From assembly GCF_010365805.1 (NCBI RefSeq), contig NZ_CP048386.1, forward strand, positions 434,001 through 498,000: a stretch of 64,000 bases of DNA, in the 5' to 3' direction. This document shows positions 21,066-30,765 of the stretch, piece after piece. Position numbers and translations under genes: made by a program. The DNA comes from Spiroplasma sp. BIUS-1 (GTDB lineage: Bacteria; Bacillota_I; Bacilli_A; Mycoplasmatales; Mycoplasmataceae). Numbering within the stretch: position 1 is the first letter of the stretch; each line of letters starts with the position of its first letter. Under the pieces are notes generated by a model that did not search any database, was not told the origin of the DNA, and saw only the letters and a program-made list of their open reading frames with translations.

Positions 21066-21109
21066 AAAAACATTTACTATTTGTAAATGTTTTTTTTTTT
21101 TTTTTTTTT
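21066..21109 (+). terminator. Terminator with unusually long poly-T (T20)
   Basis: A 12-bp stem AAAAACATTTAC/GTAAATGTTTTT with a 5-nt loop merges into a T-run at 21090-21109. Confidence 0.85.
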
Positions 21110-21120
21110 GATTTTGAACT

Positions 21121-21149
21121 TTGAAATTCAACTAAAAAGAGTGTAGAAT
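21121..21149 (+). promoter_or_regulatory. Promoter of the repeat lipoprotein gene
   Basis: TTGAAA (21121-21126) and TAGAAT (21144-21149) are 17 bp apart. The -35 lies 11 nt after the T20 tract. Confidence 0.65.
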
Positions 21150-21179
21150 AAAAGTGGAGTTTTTAAGGAGAATATAATT

Positions 21180-23018
21180 ATGAAAAAATTATTAGGATTA
21201 TTAGCAGCTACTGGATTAGTTGCTACTACAAGTGCTACAGTTGTAGCTTGTGGTCCAAAAAATGAACAAAGCACAAAAGAAGTTACTTTAAGAGAAACAA
21301 AAACTAGTGAAAATATAATATTAATAAACTCTGAAATTAAAACAGGTGGATCTGTTGAAATTTCAGATGATTCAATAGTTAAAATTAGTGATATAAAAGT
21401 TGTTAATGGAAAAGTTACAGCTAAATTAACTGCGAAACAAATTACAGAAAATGATCAGAATCAAAAAATTGTTATTACTTACAAAAATAATATTTTAACA
21501 AAAGAAGAAGTAAAATCGATTACTTTTGAAATAAATGTTAAAATTGAGAAAAAAGAGATTTCAAAACCAGATACTGAAATTGATGTTCAAAAAGTAAAAA
21601 CTGATATTGAAAATGCTGTAAACGGAAAAACAAGTAAAGCTGATGTTGAAACAGCTATTAAATCAATTACTCAAAAATCAAACGAATTTACAGCAGCTAT
21701 TACTGTAAACGAACCAGTTACTGATGGAGAAGTTATAAATGAGCAACAACCAATGAAAATTGATTATTCTGTAACATTAAAAGCTAATAAAGGATTTAAA
21801 TTACCAGCAGGCAGTGATGGAAAAATCTCAGGAACAGTAAAATATAGTGTTTCAAAACCAGATACTGAAATTGATGTTCAAAAAGTAAAAACTGATATTG
21901 AAATTGCTGTAAACGGAAAAACAAGTAAAGCTGATGTTGAAACAGCTATTAAATCAATTACTCAAAAATCAAACGAATTTATAGCAGCTATTACTGTAAA
22001 CGAACCAGTTACTGATGGAGAAGTTATAAATGAGCAACAACCAATGAAAATTGATTATTCTGTAACATTAAAAGCTAATAAAGGATTTAAATTACCAGCA
22101 GGCAGTGATGGAAAAATCTCAGGAACAGTAAAATATAGTGTTTCAAAACCAGATACTGAAATTGATGTTCAAAAAGTAAAAACTGATATTGAAATTGCTG
22201 TAAACGGAAAAACAAGTAAAGCTGATGTTGAAACAGCTATTAAATCAATTACTCAAAAATCAAACGAATTTACAGCAGCTATTACTGTAAACGAACCAGT
22301 TACTGATGGAGAAGTTATAAATGAGCAACAACCAATGAAAATTGATTATTCTGTAACTTTAACTGCTAATAAAGGATTTAAATTACCAGCAGGCAGTGAT
22401 GGAAAAATCTCAGGAACAGTAAAATATAGTGTTTCAAAACCAGATACTGAAATTGATGTTCAAAAAGTAAAAACTGATATTGAAAATGCTGTAAACGGAA
22501 AAACAAGTAAAGCTGATGTTGAAACAGCTATTAAATCAATTACTCAAAAATCAAACGAATTTACAGCAGCTATTACTGTAAACGAACCAGTTACTGATGG
22601 AGAAGTTATAAATGAGCAACAACCAATGAAAATTGATTATTCTGTAACATTAAAAGCTAATAAAGGATTTAAATTACCAGCAGGCAGTGATGGAAAAATC
22701 TCAGGAACAGTAAAATATAGTGTTTTAAAACCAGATACTGAAATTGATGTTCAAAAAGTAAAAACTGATATTGAAATTGCTGTAAACGGAAAAACAAGTA
22801 AAGCTGATGTTGAAACAGCTATTAAATCAATTACTCAAAAATCAAACGAATTTATAGCAGCTATTACTGTAAACGAACCAGTTACTAATGGAGAAGTTAT
22901 AAATGATCAACAACCAATGAAAATTGATTATTCTGTAACTTTAACTGCTAATAAAGGATTTAAATTACCAGCAGGTAATAATGGAATAATTTCAGGTGCA
23001 GTAGAATTTATTGTTTAA
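21180..23018 (+). CDS. Tandem-repeat surface lipoprotein
   Basis: This 612-residue lipoprotein has a signal peptide identical to the preceding gene's (lipobox VVAC). A unique segment (residues about 25-127) is followed by five consecutive 97-residue repeats, each starting at or near SKPDTEIDVQKVKTDIE and ending KISGTVKYSV. Repeats differ only at a few sites (ENA/EIA, FTAA/FIAA, LKAN/LTAN); the last has a diverged end (NNGIISGAVEFIV). No Trp codons occur. Such arrays are typical of size-variable Mollicute surface antigens; ligand and function are unknown. Confidence 0.93.
   Translation: MKKLLGLLAATGLVATTSATVVACGPKNEQSTKEVTLRETKTSENIILINSEIKTGGSVEISDDSIVKISDIKVVNGKVTAKLTAKQITENDQNQKIVITYKNNILTKEEVKSITFEINVKIEKKEISKPDTEIDVQKVKTDIENAVNGKTSKADVETAIKSITQKSNEFTAAITVNEPVTDGEVINEQQPMKIDYSVTLKANKGFKLPAGSDGKISGTVKYSVSKPDTEIDVQKVKTDIEIAVNGKTSKADVETAIKSITQKSNEFIAAITVNEPVTDGEVINEQQPMKIDYSVTLKANKGFKLPAGSDGKISGTVKYSVSKPDTEIDVQKVKTDIEIAVNGKTSKADVETAIKSITQKSNEFTAAITVNEPVTDGEVINEQQPMKIDYSVTLTANKGFKLPAGSDGKISGTVKYSVSKPDTEIDVQKVKTDIENAVNGKTSKADVETAIKSITQKSNEFTAAITVNEPVTDGEVINEQQPMKIDYSVTLKANKGFKLPAGSDGKISGTVKYSVLKPDTEIDVQKVKTDIEIAVNGKTSKADVETAIKSITQKSNEFIAAITVNEPVTNGEVINDQQPMKIDYSVTLTANKGFKLPAGNNGIISGAVEFIV
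21561..23015 (+). repeat. Five tandem 291-bp repeats
   Basis: Units start at 21561, 21852, 22143, 22434 and 22725, exactly 291 bp apart, so copy-number change keeps the frame. Units 1-4 are nearly identical at the nucleotide level; unit 5 diverges in its last third. Confidence 0.97.
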
Positions 23019-23031
23019 TAAAAAATAACCA

Positions 23032-23058
23032 AAAAAACCTTATCAGTTAAGGTTTTTT
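23032..23058 (+). terminator. Terminator after repeat lipoprotein
   Basis: An 11-bp stem AAAAAACCTTA/TAAGGTTTTTT with a 5-nt loop. Confidence 0.85.
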
Positions 23059-23108
23059 ATTTTTTTAGAGATATAATTATTTTGAAAATAGACGAGGTTT
23101 TAAAATAC

Positions 23109-25076
23109 ATGAACAAAAACAACAAAAATTTAAATGCTTTAAGAATATTAGGTATTCAAGCAGTTAATAAAGCTAATTCTGGACATCCCGGAATAGTTTT
23201 AGGAGCAAGTCCAATAGTGTTTTCACTATTTACAAAACTTATGAACATAAACCCAAAAAATCCATCTTGATTTAATAGAGATAGATTTGTTTTAAGTGCA
23301 GGACATGGTAGTGCACTTTTATACAGTGCACTACACTTATCTGGTTTTGATCTTTCAATTGATGATATGAAAAACTTTAGACAATTGAATTCAAAAACTC
23401 CAGGACATCCAGAATTTGGACACACACAAGGAGTTGAAGCAACAACTGGACCTTTAGGTCAAGGTTTTGCCATGGGAGTTGGTATGGCACTTGCAGAAAG
23501 TCATTTAGCAAGTAAATACAACAGTGAAAAGTACAAAGTTGTAGATCACTTTACATATGTATTGTGTGGAGATGGTGACTTACAAGAAGGTGTATGTCAA
23601 GAAGCAATAAGTTTTGCTGGAAGATACAAGTTAAACAAATTAATTGTTTTACATGATTCAAACGACATTCAACTTGATGCTCCAGTAAATGTAGCTCAAA
23701 GTGAAGATATAATAGCTAAATTTAAAGCAGCAAACTGAAATACAATTTTAGTTGAAAATGGTGAAGACTTAAACGAAATTGAAAAAGCAATTCAAACAGC
23801 ACAAAACAGTGATAAACCAACTTATATTGAAGTTAAAACTGTTATTGGAATTGGTTCAACCAACCAAGGAACTACAAAAGTTCATGGTGCTCCATTAGGA
23901 AATGATATTGAAACAGTTAAACAATACTTTAACTGAAATGAACCAGACTTTACAATTCCAAGTGATGTATATGACTTTTGAAAAGTTAACGTTTCAAATA
24001 GAGGAGTTGGTCAAAACGATCAATGAGATAAAATCTTTGAAGCATACCAAAAAGAAAACCCTCAATTAGCTCAAGAATTGTTAAATTCTATTAACAAAGA
24101 ATGAAATGTTGATTTAAAAGACTTACAAGCTTTAAATAAAGGAACAGAACAAGCTACAAGAGTAAGTAGTGGAGAAGTATTTAACTTGTTAAGTAAAAAC
24201 ATTCCTGCTTTAATTGGTGGAAGTGCTGACTTGTGTGAATCTACAAAAATCAAAGGTGCTGATGGAAACTATGACTTTGATAATAGAAGTGCAAGAAACA
24301 TAATGTATGGAGTTAGAGAATTTGCAATGAGTGCAATCAACAATGGTATTGCACTTCATGGAGGACTACTTCCAGTTGCATCAGGGTTCTTTGTCTTTGC
24401 AGATTACTTAAAACCTGCTTTAAGAATGAGTTCAATTATGAACTTACAAACTTTAAGTGTATTTACTCACGATTCAGTGGCTGTTGGAGAAGATGGACCA
24501 ACTCACCAACCAATCGAACAACTTGCAATGTTAAGAAGTATACCAAACATAAGTGTTTACAGACCTTGTGACATGAACGAAACTATAGCAAGTTACTATA
24601 ATGCTTTAAATGATAAAAATCATCCAAGTGTTATTATTGCAACTCGTCAAAACTTAAAAGAATTAGATCATTCAAATGAAATTGTAGAACAAGTAAATAA
24701 AGGTGCATACATTTTGAGTGAAACAAAAGATGCAAACATTACTTTAATAGCAACAGGAAGTGAAGTTTCACTTGCTCTTGATATAAAAGCTGATTTAGAA
24801 AAAAATGGACAAAAAGTAAATGTTGTTTCAATGCCAAACATGAATCATTTCTTAAATCAATCAAAAGAATATCAAGATTCAGTTATAAACAAAAATACTC
24901 ACAGATTTTCAATAGAATTAGGATCAACTTATGGTTGACATAGATTCTTAGGAGATAGTGGAAAAGCTTATGGAATAGACACATTTGGATATTCTGCTCC
25001 AGCACAAGATGTTATTGAACACATTAAATTTACAAGTAATGAAATTTCAAAAGATATCTTAAGTCACTTAAAATAA
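23109..25076 (+). CDS. tkt: Transketolase
   Basis: This 655-residue thiamine-diphosphate enzyme exchanges two-carbon units between pentose and triose/hexose phosphates. Signatures include [14 protein letters not shown] at the N-terminus, [15 protein letters not shown], the ThDP/metal motif [13 protein letters not shown] (about residue 154), and in the Pyr domain [20 protein letters not shown]. Seven or more Trp codons are TGA. ATG 23109 with SD GAGG was preferred to the in-frame TTG at 23082, which lies only a few bases after the TATAAT box (23072-23077). Confidence 0.95.
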
Positions 25077-25128
25077 TCAAAAAATATGATAATATTAAAA
25101 AAGTGGATTTTTTAAAAGGAGAATAATT

Positions 25129-25344
25129 ATGGCTTGATGAGGAGTATTGTTAATAGCGATAGCTGCAGCTGTTGTTGGAGGAATAATTGGTTTTATAATA
25201 ACTAGAAAAGTTATTCAAAAACAACTTAGAGAAAACCCTCCAATTAATGAAAATCAAATTAGAGCAATGTACAGAAGTATGGGAAGAAAACCTACTGAAG
25301 CTGACATTAAAAAAACTATGAACGCTGTAAAAAGAGGAAGATAG
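25129..25344 (+). CDS. UPF0154 (YneF-like) small membrane protein
   Basis: This 71-residue protein has one N-terminal transmembrane helix (LLIAIAAAVVGGIIGFII) and the family signature ENQIRAMYRSMGRKPTE at residues about 40-56. Two consecutive Trp codons near the start are TGA. SD AAAGGAG. Function is unknown across the family. Confidence 0.9.
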
Positions 25345-25361
25345 TTAACTTATTTATACTG

Positions 25362-25405
25362 AAAATATTTTTATTCCATAAAAATATTTTTTTTTTTTTT
25401 TTTTT
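25362..25405 (+). terminator. Terminator with long poly-T (T19)
   Basis: A 12-bp stem AAAATATTTTTA/TAAAAATATTTT with a TTCCA loop runs into a T-tract at 25387-25405. The tract directly abuts the next gene's promoter boxes (TATAAT at 25412-25417 and 25419-25424). Confidence 0.8.
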
Positions 25406-25497
25406 GAAAAATATAATATATAATCATTTAGGAATTTAACAACACAAAAATACAGAAAAAAGAAATACAGAAAATATAAATAGGACGGTGGACAAAC

Positions 25498-26178
25498 ATG
25501 ATACAAGTATTTACTTGTAATGATTTTAAAAGGGTTAATGCATTTTTAGTACATAATGCAGATAAAAAAGCTATTTTAATTGATACTGGTTATTTAGCTT
25601 ACAAAGATATAATAGAATTTGTTGAAAAAGAAGGAATACAAATTACAGATATCTTTATAACACATGGACATTTCCCACACTTTTACGGATTAAATGAAAT
25701 TTGTAAAAGTCAAAAAAACCCAAATGTTTTTATAGGAAAAGAAGATTTATTAAATCTATTTGATCCAGAAAAAAACATGAGTGATTTTTTTGAAGGGGTA
25801 GAGAAATGTGTTATACAACCTATTAAAAATTTAAAAGTAATATCAGAGGATACAAACGTAATAATAAATGGATATAATGTAAATATCTTCAAAAAAGGAG
25901 CTCACACAGATGGATCTTTAATGATAGCTATACCTGAAAGAAAATTCATTTTCTTAGGTGACTATATTATTAAAGATGAAACTTATTTAATTGATAAAAT
26001 TATGCAATTAAGCAGTGAGTCAGAAGAAAAAGCTAAAGAAATATTTAATTGATTAATTAATGATTTTGACAAAAACTATTCGGTTTTCACAGGCCATTAT
26101 GAATATGGTTTCCAAATAAGAAACATATTAGAAGATGATGAAGCTAAATTATTAAGAAAATATATTGAGAAAAACTAA
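25498..26178 (+). CDS. Metallo-beta-lactamase-fold hydrolase
   Basis: This 226-residue cytosolic protein has the MBL fold order: LIDTGY strand, metal motif ITHGHFPHFYG (about residue 57), GAHTDGSLMI (third His), FLGDYI (bridging Asp) and TGHYEYG (last His). This resembles glyoxalase II-like hydrolases. In the usual HxHxDH motif the Asp is replaced by Pro here (HGHFPH), which would affect the second metal site. Substrate unknown. SD is ACGGTGG. Confidence 0.87.
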
Positions 26179-26224
26179 ACAGATGTCTTTCGAAGAAAGG
26201 CATTTTATTTAACTCGAATTAAGC

Positions 26225-26261
26225 AAAAAGAAAAGTGCTATTTAGTAGCACTTTTCTTTTT
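26225..26261. terminator. Bidirectional terminator between MBL gene and plsY
   Basis: A 16-bp perfect stem AAAAAGAAAAGTGCTA/TAGCACTTTTCTTTTT contains the plsY stop codon. Confidence 0.85.
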
Positions 26262-27077
26262 ATTATCTTTTTTAGCTTTTTCTTTTTTTGGTTTTTGTTT
26301 TTTAACTTTTTCTTTTTTTGGTTTATCTTTTTTTGATTTTCTTTCACCTAAGAAAGCAGGTTCTGTTCCTTTAATTAAACGTTGAATGTTTTGTCAGTGT
26401 CTTGCTAACAATATTATCATTGAAGCTGTAGTTACTAAGTTAATAACTAAGAAACTATCATAAACATCATTTGTGTGTAATTTATTATATCAAACAGCTG
26501 AGAAAGCATTGCTTTCATATAATTGTTTAAAGAATGTTCCATCAATATCGAAGTTGTGTAATCCTGAAATTTGAGGAATTCACATTAAGATAGCTGTAAT
26601 AACTGAAGCAAATATTGAAGCAATACTTACTTTTCTAGTTGTTAACACTAAAGTTAATCAAACACCAAACATTACAATACCCATCATTCAGTTAATAACA
26701 AACATTAATCCCATAAAACAACTTACTGCTTTACCACCTTTGAATTTGTAATAAACTGGTCAACAGTGACCAACTAATGCAAAGAAAGCAGGGATTATTA
26801 GAATTGTATCTCTAAAAATAGGAGTATTTATTTTACTTAAACCTAAAGCAATAAATAAAGCTATAAATATTTTAAAGGCATCAAATAGCATAATGGCAAC
26901 TCCTCATTTTTTACCAATTATCCTACTTGCATTAGTAGCACCTGCATTTTTACTTCCTTGATCTCTAACATCTTTGTTAGTTTTTAATTTTACAATTGTA
27001 ATTGAAAATGAAAAACTACCAATTAAATAAGCAACAACAGAAGCGATAGCTGTACCTGCCACAATTTCTCAACTCAT
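26238..27077 (-). CDS. plsY: Acyl-phosphate:glycerol-3-phosphate acyltransferase
   Basis: PlsY makes lysophosphatidate, the first step of membrane phospholipid synthesis, using acyl-phosphate. The 279-residue protein has PlsY signatures GSFSFSITIVK, DVRDQGSKNAGATNASRI and HCWPVYYKFKGGKAVS with several transmembrane helices. Seven or more Trp codons are TGA, including codon 3, which hides the frame under the standard code. An insertion of about 60 residues between the later helices and a Lys-rich cytosolic tail (about 25 residues) make it longer than the usual 200-residue PlsY. Confidence 0.92.
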
Positions 27078-27211
27078 AATATTAATACTCCTTTTTAAAT
27101 CTAAACACATAAATAATCATACTATAAACATATGGCAATATGCAAGAAAATAGTTTAAAATAAAATAATAAACAAGTCAATAAAAGCAATAAAAATGGGG
27201 GTTTTTTATAG

Positions 27212-27895
27212 ATGAAGTTGATAGATAAAATAAATTTAAGAAAAATAATATTTAACTTATATAAAAGAGATCTTACAGGGTTAGTTGGAAATCCTGATTA
27301 CAAGTTAAATGATGAACAAAAACAAGAATTAATAGCTTTGGGACAAACTGATGATGCCAAAACATTATTTGAAGGAATTAATAATTTCTTTGAAAAAAAC
27401 ATTAACAACGATCCAATTGAATTAAGTTTAATGCTAACTTTAGTTTTACAAAGATATAACTATTTTTACAAAACAGAAGTAGAGTGAAAAGAGTATTGTA
27501 AAAACTTTGAAAATATACAAGACAAAGATCCAGGAGAATTCTTTTTAACTTATATTGCTGATTTCTTTGATGGTCAAATAGATTTATATACAAACAGTTA
27601 TGAAGAAATTTTAGAAGAATTTGTAATTGAAAAATGAAATGAAAAGTTCGCAAAAGATATCAATAATTTAGTTAAAAACATTAATAGTTCACAAAACTTT
27701 CAAGATAAGTTATTAAATTGTGAAAAAATGGTTTTATTTTTACAAGATACAAAAAATATTTACTCAAGTTTAGAGTCAGTTGGTGTTGAAAACGAAAAAC
27801 AACAGTTTCTAGCTCATACAAATGAGTTAAAAATAATCTTTCAATCATTAAACCACTTAGTAAATGAAGTATTAAAACAAATAATAGCTGTATAA
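27212..27895 (+). CDS. Hypothetical cytosolic protein
   Basis: This 227-residue acidic, helical protein has no recognised motif and no signal peptide. It is followed after 12 nt by a small membrane protein gene, with SD AAGAGG between, so the two form an operon ending at 28217. The RBS before its own ATG (GGGGG, 27197-27201) is adequate. Confidence 0.82.
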
Positions 27896-27907
27896 GAGGT
27901 AAGAGAT

Positions 27908-28201
27908 ATGTTTGAAAAATATGCAAAAATGAGCAAAGCTCAATTAGAAGAAAAACTTTTAGAAATTGAAACTAGTTATAAAATTGTTTTAGATGAAGAA
28001 AAGAAAATTGATAAGAAAGTTAGAAAAAACTTATGACTTTGATATTTATTTCCTTTCTTTGGACTTTTTATCTATCAAGCTCATTTGAGAAGAAGAAAAG
28101 AAAAGAGCGAAAACTACTATACTATAAAAGACAAGAAACAAGACTTGATCTATATAGAGTTAGAAATTCAATTTTTAAAGTCAAAAATAGAGACAATGTA
28201 A
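27908..28201 (+). CDS. Small membrane protein with coiled-coil N-terminus
   Basis: This 97-residue protein has an N-terminal helical segment (LEEKLLEIETSYKIVLDEEKK), one hydrophobic segment LWLWYLFPFFGLFIY (about residues 43-57, both Trp as TGA), and a basic cytosolic tail beginning HLRRRKEK. Not recognised. It is the second gene of the operon with 27212. Confidence 0.82.
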
Positions 28202-28217
28202 TACATTGTCTTTTTTA
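28191..28217 (+). terminator. Terminator
   Basis: A 9-bp stem AGACAATGT/ACATTGTCT with a 3-nt loop overlaps the stop codon and runs into T-residues. Confidence 0.8.
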
Positions 28218-28370
28218 TTTGTAAAAACTATTAAAAAGTGAAAATTCCTTTATAGCAATTTAAAAAGAATTTTTATTTCAAAATTACCTAATTCATTGAC
28301 TTTTAGACATTATTTCTAATCTGTCAACTACTAGAAAAACCTTAAAATTAAAATATACTTACATTTTAAA

Positions 28371-28399
28371 GGTGGCTGGGTGGGTAAGTGAAAGAAAGG
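28371..28399 (+). promoter_or_regulatory. G-rich leader element with G-quadruplex potential, copy A
   Basis: GGTGGCTGGGTGGG (28371-28384) contains four runs of at least two G with 1-2-nt loops, followed by GAAAGAAAGGA, the SD of the gene at 28410. A closely matching element is at 54477-54506. Confidence 0.6.
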
Positions 28400-28409
28400 A
28401 AAAAAGTAT

Positions 28410-29297
28410 ATGTTAAAACTTTTAAGTCTTATAGGAACTTTTGGGGTTTCTACTTCTGCTATCACACCAGTGGTTGTGATGAATGAACAAACAAGAGAAA
28501 CAAGTTCAACAAGTGTTGAACAAGGAGTTATGAGAATTACTGTTGATAATAGAAAACACTTTGACAGTGATGGAAAAATAATTCCTTCAACACAAGATTA
28601 TAAAGAGGTATTGATAAAAGCTATAGATGAACAAAGAGCTTTTAATCAACAAAACAATGTAACTAACTTTAAAATAACAAACAGTATTACTAGATTACCA
28701 GGAATTTCATTTGATGGTTCTTTACAAGTTGGAAGACAACTTTCAAAACTTATTAATGCAAAAGAATATGAAGTGTTAAGTATGAACGTAACTGTTGAAA
28801 AGTTAGATAACCGAGGAAACTATACTTATGCAATTGGATATGAAGCAATAGCTGATGGAGAAATGGTTAAAGAAGATCTTTATGGATACCAAAGATTACA
28901 ATCACTTGCTGATTTCCAAATAAAACCAGGATATAACATGACATTCGATACAGAATATACAATTTCTGAATCAATAGAACATACAGATAAACAATATAAT
29001 TCAAATATAAGTCTTCCAAAATTGGGAATTGACTTTTTAGCAAGTCAAGTAATTGACATGTTTAATTATCAACCAAATAATTTAAATCAAAATGCCATTG
29101 ACTATATTAATTCAACATTAAATGTAAAAATTTCAAATACAAGTGCTTTAAATGTTTACAAAGCTATAAACAATAATGGGGTTTATGAAATGGGAGAAAT
29201 CATTTCAAATAATGAAATGGTAACAGAAGAATACTTCTATGTATCATTCAACTCAACTGATGCCTCTGGAGTGTTTAATATGCTTGTTAAAAAATAA
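28410..29297 (+). CDS. Secreted protein of unknown function
   Basis: This 295-residue protein has an N-terminal signal sequence (MLKLLSLIGTFGVSTSA) but no lipobox cysteine, so it is probably released or anchored by the uncleaved helix. The rest is beta/alpha-mixed, Asn/Ser/Thr-rich, with no recognised domain and no Trp. It is monocistronic, preceded by the G-rich leader shared with 54513 and followed by a strong terminator. Its N-terminus resembles that of the 54513 protein (M-[LF]-K-x2-x-LIG). Confidence 0.85.
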   Translation: MLKLLSLIGTFGVSTSAITPVVVMNEQTRETSSTSVEQGVMRITVDNRKHFDSDGKIIPSTQDYKEVLIKAIDEQRAFNQQNNVTNFKITNSITRLPGISFDGSLQVGRQLSKLINAKEYEVLSMNVTVEKLDNRGNYTYAIGYEAIADGEMVKEDLYGYQRLQSLADFQIKPGYNMTFDTEYTISESIEHTDKQYNSNISLPKLGIDFLASQVIDMFNYQPNNLNQNAIDYINSTLNVKISNTSALNVYKAINNNGVYEMGEIISNNEMVTEEYFYVSFNSTDASGVFNMLVKK

Positions 29298-29322
29298 TAG
29301 AAATTATATTTTAATTTATTAA

Positions 29323-29354
29323 AAAAATGATTTGTTTAAATACAAATCATTTTT
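29323..29354 (+). terminator. Terminator
   Basis: A 13-bp perfect stem AAAAATGATTTGT/ACAAATCATTTTT with a 6-nt loop. Confidence 0.85.
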
Positions 29355-29372
29355 AATGTCTTATCAAATTCT

Positions 29373-29401
29373 TTGACTTATCAAAATAGGGTAAATATGA
29401 T
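29373..29401 (+). promoter_or_regulatory. Promoter of the 29426-ribF operon
   Basis: TTGACT (29373-29378) and TATGAT (29396-29401) are 17 bp apart and 24 nt before the ATG. Confidence 0.7.
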
Positions 29402-29425
29402 AAAATATTTAAAAGGTAAAAAAAT

Positions 29426-29710
29426 ATGAAGAAAAATTTATTTGATTTAAACGAAAACTTAGAATATGACATGGACTACATTTTTTACAATGATGGTGTT
29501 TCATCATGTACTCATGATGTAATTTCAAAAGATGCAAGAGATAATAGATTTAAATGTACTCAATGTTTTATGGTTTTTAATATAAAAGATCAAAAACAAT
29601 TATTAAAATTCAAAAGAAGAGTTGTTGAAACTTTTAATTTTGAAAAAGCAGAATCAGCTTTAAGAAAAGAAATTAAAAAATTAAAAGCAGGAGAAGAAGA
29701 TGAAGAATAA
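29426..29710 (+). CDS. Small protein with possible zinc site, cotranscribed with ribF
   Basis: This 94-residue protein has a possible metal site made of SSCTHD at residue 28 and KCTQC at residues 44-48, followed by a charged helical tail (KAESALRKEIKKLKAGEE). Not recognised. Its last codons overlap the ribF start by 11 nt, so translation is likely coupled. Confidence 0.82.
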   Translation: MKKNLFDLNENLEYDMDYIFYNDGVSSCTHDVISKDARDNRFKCTQCFMVFNIKDQKQLLKFKRRVVETFNFEKAESALRKEIKKLKAGEEDEE

Positions 29711-30587
29711 TACAATATCTTTTTTTTATAACAATTTAACTATGATTATGATGAATCTTGAAGATTCAGTTGGTTTAATTGCTGATTTTGAAAATTGAAG
29801 TGAAAAAGAAGATGAACAAATAATAAAACTTAAACAAACAGCTAAAGAAAGTAATTTAAAAACTACTTTATTTGTTGTAACAGATCAAGAAATGAATTTC
29901 GGTTTATGAAATTCACAAAATATAATTGAAAAAGCAAATGAAAAAGAAATTGATTATGTAGTTTTCTATCAAGTAAACGCTTTTTTAAATCAAATGCCAG
30001 ATTTAGATTTATTTAAAAACATAGAAGACTTTTTAAGTGTTAGAAAAATGGTTATTGCAAAAGACTATGTTGATAATAACTATTCAAGATTTGATGTGAA
30101 CTTTATTTTAAATAATTGAAAAGATAATGCAATTGTTATTGAAACCAAAGAAACAAAAGATTTAGAAGTTAATTTAAAACTTTTAAATAATAGTGAATTT
30201 GAATTATTTAAAAATACAAATAAATTAAGTTATAAATTTGATGCAAGAGTTGGAGAAGGAAAAAAACTTGGAAGAACAATTGGTTTTCCAACAATAAATT
30301 TAATAACAGAAGAAAGATTACCTTTAACTGACGGAGTTTATGCATGTAAAGTTTATGTTGATCACTTAAAAGAAACTTTCTTAGGTTCTGGTTGTTATTG
30401 AAAAAACGAACTTAACCAAGATGTATTTGAAATCTTTTTAATAGATTTTGATCAAGAAATATATGGATGAAAAGTTACAGTGGAACCGTTAGAAAAGTTA
30501 AGAGAAAATATTAAAGTTGATGGTCTTGATCACTTAAAAGAAATATTAAAAAACGATGTAGAACAAACAAAGAAATTTAAAAAATAA
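29700..30587 (+). CDS. ribF: Riboflavin kinase (RibF) with degenerate FAD-synthetase domain
   Basis: This 295-residue protein matches RibF. The C-terminal flavokinase domain (about residues 175-295) shows GEGKKLGRTIGFPTIN, the family signature, then GVYACKVYV and EIFLIDFDQEIYG. It makes FMN from riboflavin. The N-terminal half occupies the position of the FMN adenylyltransferase domain but lacks the G-x-FDG-x-H-x-GH motif, so FAD synthesis by this protein is doubtful. Several Trp codons are TGA. The start overlaps the upstream gene. Confidence 0.88.
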
Positions 30588-30604
30588 TTTACTATAGAAC
30601 ATTG

Positions 30605-30630
30605 AAAAACATTGATCAAATGTTTTTTTT
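30605..30630 (+). terminator. ribF operon terminator
   Basis: A 9-bp stem AAAAACATT/AATGTTTTT with a 5-nt loop and T-run. Confidence 0.75.
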
Positions 30631-30765
30631 GCATTTACTTTAAAAATATTTTATAAAACTAAAAATATATAATTTTTATGAAAGGCAATAGGTAATGAAT
30701 AAGAAAAATTTATCAATCTTATAAATCAAATACTATGTATTTAATATTTTATAAGGAGGAATTAT

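Noticed and set aside
21561-23015. CRISPR-like array
   Set aside because: The repeats are 291 bp, contiguous and in frame with the coding sequence, so this is a protein repeat, not spacers and repeats.
27078-28409. Transposon or insertion sequence
   Set aside because: No transposase-like frame or terminal inverted repeats were seen anywhere in the window.
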